Of a stretch of DNA of 64,000 nt, positions 1-10,689 are shown in pieces (positions within the stretch are counted from its first letter, which is position 1; the number at the start of each line of letters is the position of its first letter). The translations under genes were made by a program, and so were the position numbers. This DNA comes from Culex pipiens pallens (lineage: Eukaryota > Arthropoda > Insecta > Diptera > Culicidae). The stretch is taken from contig NC_068938.1 in assembly GCF_016801865.2 (NCBI RefSeq), forward strand, positions 133,204,416 to 133,268,415. Reading direction: 5' to 3'. A model generated the notes under the pieces. That model searched no databases, was not told the DNA's origin, and saw nothing but the letters and a program-made list of their open reading frames with translations.

Positions 1-183
1 GGCACTTGCGAGTAGTAGTAAGTAGTTTTAAGGGTGCACAGCAACCAAGGAATTTGTTGTCAAACTTACGGACCCAATCCTGCAACAATCTGATTGTACA
101 ATTAGGCAAATTTTGTTGTAAATCGCTAAGTTGACAGTACTTTAGGGGATGAATAAAAAATTATATCGATAGTTTCCATAGTT

Positions 184-760
184 CGACGGTAACATTTCAA
201 AAGGCATCATGTACATTTTGACACTTTCTGGGTTATTGCATATTCTAAAAGTACTCCTAATAAGCTACCTCTCCACCAAAAATGAGCCAAAGTTACTTCA
301 GTAAAGTCTGTTTAATAATGATTTTAAATAAAGTAACATAAACAAAATCTCTGCCATCAGCAGTCCCTGTTTATATAGCCCTGTCAACCTGTCAAACAAA
401 AGACTACATGAACCTCGTGACGAAAAAAAAGCATCATGAACAAAGCGCCATGTACATTCGGCGAAGAAAAACGAATCATAACAAAGCGCCCCCCTCAATG
501 ACAGCAGGGTGATATCGACGTTGATGATTTCAAAAGGAGTTATGTTTGTTTTTCTCAAATAAAATTACGGAAATAATGTTTTATTGAATTTGGATAATCA
601 AGTATCAATAAAAGCAACGTTTTTCATCGTTTGTTATTATTAGAACATCTTATTTTGCTTTTATATTAAAATGGGAATTGAAAATGGATGCTCAACATTC
701 AAATACGTTTTTCTCAAAACGCATGGTTTGTACATGATGCTTTTTGAAATGTTGGCGTCG
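184..760. mobile_element. MITE, 4-bp TSD family, copy 1
   Basis: This is a 577-bp non-autonomous DNA transposon. It begins CGACGGTAACATTTC and ends GAAATGTTGGCGTCG, and these ends form an imperfect inverted repeat of about 30 bp that includes CATCATGTACA. It is flanked by the direct repeat AGTT (180-183 and 761-764). A second copy lies at 28685-29273 with its own 4-bp duplication. No credible coding frame is present inside. Autonomous superfamily unknown. Confidence 0.85.
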
Positions 761-1144
761 AGTTTCGAAAATCCCTGGGCCTTGTAAAGTCAAGGGGCAT
801 GATTTGATCCTAGTGCATTAGTTAAAATTTGGGTATACATTCTTTTTTATAAGCACTATGGACACCACTTCATGCTACGAGAACTCGCTTTGCCGCAGCC
901 CCAGGGCTTAAGCGTTGACCGATAAGCTGTCTTCGTGAACTAGGTAGTTCTCCGATAGTGAAAATATCACAATTGCACAAGACACCGCTGCTTCTGTGAC
1001 TTTTTCACTATCACAATGTGGGATTTAGGTTGGGACTTCATGATAGTACAATTGATTTGTTGCTTAACATTAGCATTAAAAATAAATCTGTATCCTTTCC
1101 AAATCTATTTAATGTTAAAGTTAGTTGCAATTGTTAAGTTAGAG

Positions 1145-1226
1145 CAGCGATTCTCAACCTTCTTCTAGGCCGGTACCCCCTGCCATGTAAATCAAGTAGG
1201 CCCGGTACCCCCATTGAGAATCGCTG
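1145..1226. mobile_element. 82-bp hAT-type MITE
   Basis: A very short element with terminal inverted repeats CAGCGATTCTCAA and TTGAGAATCGCTG. It is flanked by a perfect 8-bp direct duplication, AGTTAGAG (1137-1144 and 1227-1234). An 8-bp TSD and a CAG start fit the hAT superfamily. There is no coding capacity. A partial relative of the same end (CAGCGGTTCTCAACC) occurs near 7784. Confidence 0.85.
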
Positions 1227-1396
1227 AGTTAGAGTAATGCTGTCAATAAACTTTGATTGATGTAGAATAGAGCTATCTAAGCCCAATCTCACGCACACTA
1301 GCTTATCATTTGTTTTTGCTGGCGGGTACAAATTTTAACCAAGAAACCCATCGTGTACGTACACGCAATACATGTGCACGTAGATAACTCTATCCC

Positions 1397-1502
1397 TAGT
1401 AACATTTTAGGTTTTAAGTAGGCCATAAAAGCCTATATAGGCCGTATGAGGGTTTCCAGAACCATGATAAAACCTGTAAGTTTAAAAATGTTACTAGGGA
1501 TA
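1397..1502. repeat. Short inverted-repeat element (CCCTAGTAACATTTT ends)
   Basis: About 105 bp bounded by CCCTAGTAACATTTT and its inverse AAAATGTTACTAGGG. The interior resembles, in inverse orientation, the stretch 43500-43590 of the foldback family member at 42921. It is probably a deletion derivative of that family. No TSD is obvious. Confidence 0.6.
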
Positions 1503-1589
1503 CTAAGCATTCTTTTATGTCAAATTGTCCATAGAGTCTCGATCAATCAATAATGTAATGATATCGGACAAAATTCGTTGATCTGTTGA

Positions 1590-3255
1590 ACTAACGGTTT
1601 TCGGATTATGGTTGTATTGACCATTGTTGCGAATCGAGGAACTACGGATCTTTTGACGTAAATGGTCATTTCTTTTTAAAATCGCGATTTCTATCCTATT
1701 TGTATATCAGTTCACAAATTTTTATTGTTTTTGATAGAAGTACTACTGCAACAGTTAAAGGAACGTTTAGTTTTGAACATTAAGTTTCTATTATTTTAGA
1801 TTTAAATTTAAATTTTCAATCCAAAGTAGTTAGCAAATGAATATTTCTCGGGTTAGTTTTCAAAAGGTCGTAAGCGCCAGTTGTTCAAAATTTAGTTTTT
1901 GGCACGGTTGCACTCTTCTAACACACTACTAACGATCCACTCGAGCAGAATTTCCAAAAAAAATAATTTAAACAAAGATATCGCCCACATATAAAACGTC
2001 GAATGTGTTTTCATATGGAGAAGTCACATACGTCCTTGGTGATGCAAGGTCGTAAGTACTGATAATTTCAAAAATGTACTTACGCTCATAGGAAAATGAC
2101 GTAAGTTCAATAATAATTGCTTAATTATTGTGGGCCCATGAGTTTTTACGAAAAAAGATGAATATTTGTTATCTCGTTAAATACATTGCGCTGATTATAT
2201 GACCTAAAGGATGCGCGAAGAATATTTTCCAATTTGCCAGCCAGCAAAACGAAGTTTCAGTCGTTTATTCCGGCAGAAACGGATAGCTTCCCCCAAAATC
2301 ATCATTTTGTGTGGCAGCCGGAATCAACACAAAATCAAGATGCAGAATCTGTTCAGGAACGAGCGATAATGACCGCATCCATCTTATCACGCATAAACGC
2401 CCTCTGAAAACTCCAGGAACCCCGAGCTCTTCAAGGTCCTATGGACCACTGAAGGAAAGATAAACAAATCAGTGGTAATTCGTCATTTTGTTCGTGCTCT
2501 CAGCTGGCGTATGAGCCAACGCGAGAGAGAGAGAATAAAATCTGTCAGTTGGACTTTTCTCCTCTGCGATGTTTTCTCTCAAACTCCTCCAAAAACACAA
2601 AACATCGACTGCTCTCTTTGCGGGGGGTGTTGAAACGATGTTCAAAATTAGAATGTTTGATTTAAATGTGTTTTAATCACAAAATAAATAAATTTTGCCA
2701 ATGGTCGTATTGTCATTCTTACTCAAAAAAAGTCCCAAGTACAGGGACGTATGAAACAATTTGCTCATGTAAAAGGTCGAATCAACCTGGTGTGATAAAA
2801 CAAGGCTAAAACACACATAAATAGCTAAAAAAATTTATACACTTGATATGGCTACCATAGCTTATAGTCAAAGCAATGATTTTGACTAAAAATATGCCTT
2901 TGAAACCCTCTTACATATTAATAAGAATTAAAATAATGGTCAAAAACTTGTTCATCGTTTTTCTCCACTTGAGGGGTTTGGCTTTTAGGACGTTTTGAAA
3001 ACTAACCCGAGATTTGGACTTAAATGAATAATTGAATAAGTTGGACTTATAAATAACACACAACTGTGCATTTATTCTAGAGTCAGATCCATACAGCGTC
3101 AGTGTTTTTTTGGTCGAAGTGTACTAATTCATTGGTAGATCTGATTCTAGTTGTAATGTACGACAAGACTACCGACAGACGTGACAGGACGAGGGCCCAG
3201 TTTAGAGCTTTCAACATCAACGATGTGCGGCTGGACCACCCTCCCAAAAAAAAAA
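1590..3255 (+). repeat. Dispersed retroposon-like repeat, copy 1, split by an insertion
   Basis: Positions 1590-1846 and 3012-3255 match 45667-45918 and 45915-46148 as one continuous repeat. Both copies share the segment reading GATGTGCGGCT close to their downstream end and then run into an A-rich tail (24 A's from about 3246 in this copy). That suggests a 3' end of a retroposed element. The two halves here are separated by the transposon at 1847-3011. No coding frame survives. Confidence 0.7.
1847..3011. mobile_element. 1165-bp DNA transposon nested in a repeat, TSD ATTT
   Basis: The element starts CTCGGGTTAGTTTTCAAAA and ends with the exact 19-bp inverse, TTTTGAAAACTAACCCGAG. It is flanked by ATTT on both sides (1843-1846 and 3012-3015). 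The paralogous repeat at 45.9 kb reads straight through a single ATTT, so it gives the empty site. No transposase-like frame was seen, so it is non-autonomous. Confidence 0.92.
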
Positions 3256-5815
3256 AAAAAAAAAAAAATAGTTTCCATAGTTTCGAAAATACTAAAATAT
3301 CTGTACCAAAAATCTTGGTGCAAAAGTTGATATGCACCGTTAAACATTAATTACAATGAAATTAACTGATTCAAAAGTTGTTAAATAAAATCTCATTTGT
3401 AGTAATTTTATCAAGATTTTCGTTACTGGTATTCTATACTGGTCAAATGTATATGACATTGGACAACATTGTTATTTTTAAAACCGCTGTACCCTTGCCT
3501 GTACCTATCTTAACAACGATTGGACTCAGGAAAATGGTCAATATGGAAACTTTTATGTAAAATTAGGAGATACATACCATTCTGCATTTGTCGTGAGTCT
3601 TTTTGTAACATCTTAGGCTATTTTCTCAAAAAAAATGAACGAAAAAAAATCGAGACATCATCATTAACTTTAATTTTTAAACTTAAAAACTGAAAAATCT
3701 TATAAAAGTGGCGTGTATTTTTCTTTTAGTGTATTCTTTTTCAGAAAGCCCGTCCAATTTCCTACAAGTTTGTCTTTGACCACTTTTTGATACGATGCAA
3801 CGGCTTCGAGATACAGTAATTTTTAAATTACAAAATACGAAAATATTTAAATAACTTACGCCATTTTCAAATGTCATGTTCGAGTACAATTCGCTCCATA
3901 TACAAAAAAAAGGCTTATATAGGCCTAGGATAACGTGTCTACAAAGTTTCATTGCAATCGGAGAGGGTCGGGTACAAAAGTACCAGAAAAATTCCGGATT
4001 TGAGCTGGAATTGCTCGTAAAAAAATTCTGCAAATGTTCCGCAAATGTTGACTCAAAACAATACTATATATTTCTTGCGATTCATAAATAATTCTCACTG
4101 ATTTTTTTTCCTATTTTTAATTCTCGCTTACTTTTTCAAAAGGTCCTATGTACATAGGAAACCTATGGCGTATTGGTAGTTTTGAAAAAAAAAATTATAG
4201 GATTAATCTGTCGTGTCGTTAGTGCTCGAAGTAGACATCAACTTGTTTTTGATTTTTTGTCCAATGTTAAAAAATACTTAAACATTCCTTAGGGCCAATA
4301 CGCAGCTCCAAAGAAAAGGGGTCAAGAAACAGCTTTACGAACAGCAGAACAATGGAGAGGGAACGTTTTCTTGGCCCTTTTTTTGGCCCTCTCTTGTTTG
4401 CTTACTCTGCCGCTGTTTCCCATATGAAATTTTCCTTGACCGATTCCTTCCTAACTAACAACAATGCAAAGCAGCATTTGCAAATTGTTTTTTTTGTTCT
4501 TTCTTTTTTTCTGAAAACAGATTAGGCGGAATTAGATGTATCGCCTTTAAGATGGGAAGACTTTACCTCACATGGTGCATGCCCTTATTGGTCTCAGTTT
4601 CGGCCCGAGGGATAATACAATAATCAGTCGCCAATTTGGTTAAAAACTCCAGAAAACCAAATTTCCAGTTTTTTGCTTTTTGGGTGTTTTTGAATCCGCT
4701 TTGAGTCAGGGATATTAAAAAACACTCAAAAAGCAAGAACTGAAAATTTGGTTTATTGGACCTTTAAAAAAAAACTCCAGAACTTCTCTTCACGATCTGG
4801 AATGTTTGCTGCATGTGTATGAAAGAGCATCATCTTGATCGGGATAATATCCGATATTCTTATCGTGTGTGAAGAAAAAAAACAAGTAGCGCATCTGCGG
4901 AAGTTAGCGGTACGGTTCCTCTGTCAATGAGCGAACTTTACGCTCGACTTGTGCTGCGCATTATTGTTTGCTCTAAAGAAAAACACAGTTGAAAACTATA
5001 AATCTTTCCAGCCTGCCACCGTATGAATCCTAGCATGCATTCTTAGCATTAAGCCGAATAACCACTGTAGTTTCTCTTCCCCTTTTCATTCGCTGATCAA
5101 AACATACTGTATGCCAACCTTTGTTATCCAACGTTATATAACTCCAGCAGGTGTTCGCACAGCTGCAGTCTCCCACCACCACCACCACCTTCAGCAGCTG
5201 CAGAATCTTGTCCTGCGTCGTCGACGCCGATCCTGTCGGAGCAGCACCACTTCTGGGCGTTGGCTGTGCGTCCTCTTCTGTGTCGTGTGTCGTGGTGGTT
5301 GTCTAGTGTTGGGCACGACTCTCCGCTACCCTACCTACCAAACCAAAGCCGGCTGGCCTCTGGATGATGAGAGAAAGCAATGGTACTATTCGAACACACA
5401 TTGTCACATTGTAACAATCAACCAACAAAAAATCCCCCCCTTTTTTGAAAGCGAGATCATGGACCCCTTCCTTTTTGGCGTGTGGAGACTCTTGTGGTCA
5501 ACTGCGAACAGCTGTACCACAAACCCGCGCCGAAGCTGGGAAGCTTGTGTGGTTTTGTTGGTACAGCTGTTCATCTGCTATTGTTCTGTTTCAGCGAATA
5601 ATCACTCTTTGTTGCAGCCTAATCTTGGTGTCTTTCGTAAGTTTCAGGTGAAATGTTTGAAGTTTGCTAGAAGTTCAAACATTTTGATCTCACTGTTGTC
5701 TGATAAGGTTAGCTGTAAGGGTCACTTGTACGTTCCTAGTTACTAATTCTAGCCTTCCTCTTTCTGCTTCTTTTCATCAAATTCCAACAACCTCTGAACA
5801 TGCATGCTTGTATAG
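3256..5815. other. Gene-free stretch, probable TCERG1 intron, with repeats
   Basis: No exon is recognisable. The segment 3378-4030 matches one arm of the palindrome at 49010-52088. The segment 4300-4450 is an inverted, diverged copy of 10700-10850. Positions 4640-4760 contain a hairpin-forming pair around AAAACCAAATTTCCAG. The frame open across 5111-5746 has histidine runs and no recognisable domain; I read it as chance. Because the next TCERG1 exon starts at an acceptor (5816), this stretch is most likely intronic. Confidence 0.55.
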
Positions 5816-7047
5816 ATTCGCAAAGACTTCCTGGGGATGCTGCGCGAGCGAAGCGAAATTACGCGTCACAGCCGCTTCCACGATGTGCGCAAGCGGCTGG
5901 AGTCGGACAGCCGATACCGGGCCATTTCGGACCCGGCCGTTCGTGAAGACCTGTTCGAGGAGCACATCAAGATCCTCAAGGACGAGAAGAAGCGCGCCAA
6001 GGACAAGGATCGCAAGAAGCGCGACAAGCGATCGAGCGATCGGCGCGGATCGTCCACGGATCGGGTCGAGTACCCGGGTCTCGATGAGGTATGTTTGATT
6101 GGTTTGACGTGCTTCAGGGTAGTGTGATCTAACGGGGGGTCTTTCGATGAACAGGAGGACGGCGAGCGGGCGCCGACGTCGGACGACGAAGCCGAGCGGC
6201 AGCAGAAGGAGCGCGAGAGAAGACTCCGCGCCGAGGCAAGTATTAAAGAGCGTGAGAAAGAAGTCCAGCGTACGCTGGCGACCCACCTTAGGGATCGGGA
6301 CAAGGAGCGGCAGCACCACCAGCGGGACGAGGCGATTCGTCACTTCAACGCACTGCTGGCGGATCTGGTACGGAACGCCGAGCTCACCTGGAAGGAGGTC
6401 AAGAAGCAGCTGAAGAAGGATCACCGCTGGGAGCTGGTCGAGCTGCTTGATCGCGAGGATCGTGAGGGGTAAGTTCGGTTCAAGGGTTGGGTTCTTGCAG
6501 AAGTGATCAATATCTGCCTTATTTCAGACTGTTCAACGACCACATCAGCAACCTGGTGAAGAAAAAGCGTGACAAGTTCCGCGAAATGCTGGACGAAATC
6601 TCCTCACTCGAGTTGACAACCCAATGGAAGGACATCAAAAAGGTCATTCGGGAGGATCCCCGTTACCTAAAGTACAACAGCAGCGAACGGGTAAGAGATG
6701 TCACGCGAGTTCCGTTCAAACCTCCAACCTAATCCGCTTTTCCGATCTCACAGTGCGAGCGCGAGTTCCGCGAGTACCTCAAGGACAAGGCGATGAACGC
6801 GAAGCTGTCGTTCCGCGAGCTGCTGCACGAGTGCAAGTTCATCACCCACAAGAGCTGGGACACGTACCGGGAGAACCTGAACCACCTGCGCGAGATCGAG
6901 GACATCCTGCGCAACGACAAGCGCTACCTGGTGCTGAGCCACATGCATGCCGAGCGCTCGCAGATGATCCTGGGCTACCTGGAGGATCTGCACAAGCGCG
7001 GACCGCCGCCGCCGCCGACGGCCAGCGAGTCGTCCCGGCGGAAGTGA
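5816..7047 (+). CDS. TCERG1: Transcription elongation regulator 1, C-terminal part (FF domains)
   Basis: TCERG1 (CA150) couples RNA polymerase II elongation to splicing in the nucleus, through WW and FF domains. Four coding exons are visible: 5816-6088, 6155-6468, 6528-6690 and 6754-7047 (stop TGA). All have GT-AG junctions and matching phases, and together they give 347 residues. The exons encode FF repeats 3 to 6. Exon 1 has an FF core ending in a Lys/Arg-rich tail. Exon 2 opens with a charged helix (REKEVQ) and carries the FF with KDHRWE. Exon 3 carries the one with REDPRYLKY. The last exon has NDKRYLVL followed by the family's RGPPPPPTASE tail. Exon 1 begins in phase after an acceptor, so the WW domains, FF1 and FF2 lie upstream, outside the window. 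Introns are 59-66 bp, in sharp contrast to the long repeat-filled stretch before exon 1. Family assignment is secure; the 5' structure is not visible. Confidence 0.93.
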
Positions 7048-7459
7048 GCGTAAGTTGTTCTAACTCCCCGATATACCTTCATTCTTTGACCTATATAGTA
7101 ACACGGCGCGAAGCCCGGCGTTGACTCAGCGCGCAGGTAGTTGGCACGTAATCGATAGTATAACTCACACGTTTTTCTTTCTCTCGTCTTAAGCATTAAT
7201 CTAACTATTACGAATTACGTCGGTATAGCGTTAAGCTCTTGATCCGGACACCACAGGCGAAAATGTGTATTGTGTAGCGAGATAATGAATAGAGGCGCAC
7301 CAGTCAATGGTTTAAACTGTGTGAACAAAGTGGTGAAGCATCCTTCTTCATTTGGTTTAGATGACGGCCCTTTCTGATAATATTGATTTCAGGATTAAAC
7401 ATTCGGCTAGCAACAATTGTTTGCCCTTGGTGAGCTGATGCGGAAGTACCTGTTCACGC
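7048..7459 (+). other. TCERG1 3' flank
   Basis: Presumed 3' UTR and flank. No canonical AATAAA was seen; an ATTAAA variant at 7394-7399 is the best poly(A) signal candidate. Nothing else is recognised before the hAT-like element starting at 7460. Confidence 0.4.
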
Positions 7460-10400
7460 CAGGGTGGCCACCTCGGAAAAAAACCGGGAAAACCGGGAAA
7501 AAACCGGGATTTTTATCCACCGGGAGAAAACCGGGAAAAACTCGGGAATTCGACTGACAAACCGGGAAAATATTTTAAGTTTAGTAAAAATTTGACAAAA
7601 GCCTCTTTAATGTATTCAATATGTTCTTTTCTCAATTAGAATATTATTCACGAAAACTATGTTTGAATTTGTGTAATAGACTCTTGCTTCTTGGCTATGG
7701 ATGTTTTTTTTCTGTAGTATCCTATGATATTTTTACTTGGAGAAATTGTTTTTTTTTAATAAAGCAAAATGTTTGCTCTATCAGCGGTTCTCAACCTGGG
7801 GCACATGTACGAGCGGTCTCAGGGGGTCCGGAAGACAAACCCCGTAATGGCGGACATTGGTCCCAAACAAAATATGTGAGAGAAAAAAAAAATAACAAAT
7901 TTATTTGAAGCAAAAAATTAACAACCATAGGGGAGCTGGGGGTATAACGGCCAGGCGGGGTAAGACGGCCACCCCACTGTTTTAATAAGTATACTAATGA
8001 ATATTACTAAAATGTTTAGCAATACTGTTACTCATGCTAAATAATGCATATGGAGTCACCTTTGCCAGAAATATTGTTTGAAATAGTATAAAAATAGCTC
8101 AAAATAAACAAATAATTTTTGTTCTTGAAACTGGATGTAATTTTCATCAATTACAACTTAGGCATTTTTGTTAAATAACAATATGTTTTCCTGTCTACAA
8201 ATATTTTTTCATGTTAAATTGAAGTTTTCCCTAGATTATGTCCCTCGAAAAAGTTCAAAAAATGCGATGAACTGTTTACAAAAAATGTTTAAAAAAATAA
8301 TTTATTTGGGGGCAAGACGGCCACCTCCTCCGGGGGTAAGACGGCCACCCGTAATTTGTAGATTTTATTTGATATAGGTTATATTTTTGACGGTTTTTGA
8401 CTATTAAGACATATTTGTAGATAATGGAAAAGCATTTTCAATAAAACTATCCATTTTTAATCAAAATGCTGTTAACTACCGTTTCGACAACATTCTTTAC
8501 TGTCATATAGCAAAACTCATTGAACAGTATGAAATCCTATCAAACTTTTCATAAAAATCGCTAATTTAATATTGTTTACATAATTTTGATTTACTTATTC
8601 TAATCGAAATACACAAACTAATTTGTTTTTGTATCAAATTGTGTTTGTTTTGTAGTAAAAATTCATAGTTTTTCATAAAATGTGGTCGCAATAATATGAA
8701 ATTCACTGAGCCAAAATATGAAATTTTTTAAGCAGCATTTTTCTTCACATTTGAAACCTGATTTTTTTCAACCAAAATAGTTATGATGTTCAGAGAAGTC
8801 TTTTGAAACAACCATGTAGGTGTTTGGGTGGATTTAGCAAAGTTATTAAGTTAATTTATAGCACTGGCCGTCTTACCCCACATGGGTGGCCGTCTTACCC
8901 CGCGTATTTCATATATATACGATTTCAATTATTTTTTTTAAATTGCTGAAAAGTATTGAAAATTGGTTTTTAGACCAACTAATTTATGTCATTTCTATAA
9001 TGGACTAGTAGTAGAACAATATGTACGTAATTTGAGATCAAAATAATCTGTTGTGGAAATTTTATTAGACTTCTCCCTTAGGGTGGCCGTCTTACCCCCA
9101 TCTCCCCTACTTAAGGTGCAGTGAATTACCGGCGAATTGTTTTTGACCAATCAGAAAGTGTTTAAAAAATATTTGAATGATAAATCCATAATTTGCATTC
9201 GTTTAGAAATTTTAAGAATTTGAAGTAAAGTGGCACGAACACTCAAAGCGTGTTCTAGCGTTTTGCTCGTACTGACTCAGAGCAAGGGTGAGATGTAGGT
9301 GTAAGGGCAGTGCGTGTTCTTCGGGAACCTAGTGCATAAGATTGGTCAAGGCCCGTTCATACACTGAAAATTGCGAATTGCGATAAATCTATAATTTGAA
9401 TCCGTTTAGAAATTTTAAGAATTTGAAGTAAAGTGCACCGTTTTTGAGTTTTTTGTATTTTTTTTTCTACGAATATTTGTTTCAAATTTGTAAATTGTGC
9501 CAACTACCATTTAAAAAAAATCTTATGTTTCATGATTTGGATATTTTCAATTCGACCTTTCTTTGCTAAAATATTAGTTTTGCATAAAATTAAAATTAGG
9601 ATTTTTTTGTAAGTGGAAATTATGGATCTCATGGTACGAAAACAACATAACAGTAAATATCTCTCTAAATTTAAAGATCAAGATTTATCTTTCAAATTGT
9701 CACACAAAATACATTCTTTTAAAATATTTTTCTTGACCTGTATCTCAGCAACAAAAGAATGGATCAAAAATGTTCAAAAAAGAAAGCAGTAAAGAATTTT
9801 CTCAACCATTTGATTTTTAATATCTCCAAATTAAAGGCATTTTCAGTAAACAGTTTTAAAGAAAAACAGGGTACAACATTTTATTTTGAAGCTTTATAAA
9901 GAAAACTGAAAAACTTTAAATAAAATTTGTACTAGCCTTATATGCTTTTAAAAAAATCGCAGCAAGGTATCTTTCAATTTTTTTTACAATTTTGTGTTTT
10001 GGGTTTTTAGAAAGTTTATTAATTAAAATTATTTTCGAAAATTTATCCCATCAATACAAACAAACTTACCGAAGATACTAAATCGATAAAAAAAAGTTTC
10101 AAGGTACCGATTTTTTTACATTTGTATGGCACTTTTCCTGCACTGCTGCCAAAGTGTATAAATTTTTGTTTGGACTAATGATGCAAAAAGACTTTTTTGG
10201 TTAAAAAGAAAGTACTCACATAATTTTAGCCAAAAAAAATTATTCACAGAAACTGATAATTCTTGGAAGAATCGTTTGAATTCACAAAACATTTGTTTTC
10301 AAAGATAATTAACGAGCATTTACATAAATGATGATAACAATGTATTTTTGCAAATCTTTTCAACAAAATAATAAATTGTAGATTTTGCATGATGATGAAA

Positions 10401-10680
10401 AATCCCAATCATTATGGAAATTAGAGGTTTGGATTAGAAAAAAGATAAAAACGGCACAGTTTACAACTTAGTTACTTTTTACTCAAGATTTGAAAGCTTC
10501 CTTGAGGAATTCAAATTTTGAACTAAATGTATGCGTTCAAAGTAATACTAACTGATACTAACGTTAGCCTTAAAAACATTGTAATTTGGTTTTAAAACAT
10601 TCCGGAAAATTCCTTCTGGTCTCGGGAGAAAACCGGGAAAAACCCGGAAAATTGAAAATCGAAATCTGGTGGCCACCCTG
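7460..10680. mobile_element. Non-autonomous hAT-like element, copy 1 (carries nested insertion)
   Basis: Ends are CAGGGTGGCCAC and GTGGCCACCCTG. Just inside both ends are repeats of CCGGGAAAA. Flanks are TGTTCACGC (7451-7459) and TGTTCAAGC (10681-10689), a 9-bp duplication with one mismatch. A second copy lies at 42607-44412 and lacks the nested element at 7930-9107. No transposase is recognisable. A TSD of about 8 bp with a CAG start suggests hAT. Confidence 0.82.
7930..9107. mobile_element. 1.18-kb TIR element with TAAGACGGCCACC motif, copy 1
   Basis: The element starts GGGGAGCTGGGGGT and ends ACCCCCATCTCCCC, flanked by TA on both sides. The motif GGGGTAAGACGGCCACC, or its inverse, recurs several times near both ends and at sub-terminal positions, for example around 8310-8350 and 8865-8900. 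A copy in opposite orientation lies at 37840-38959 inside the GSTS1 first intron. No coding frame was found. It sits inside the hAT-like element and so is younger than it. Confidence 0.85.
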
Positions 10681-10689
10681 TGTTCAAGC

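Noticed and set aside
5111..5746. A 211-codon open frame upstream of TCERG1
   Set aside because: Its composition is odd (His run, Cys-rich middle), it has no family resemblance, and it ends before the acceptor of the true exon. It looks like chance openness in a GC-richer patch.
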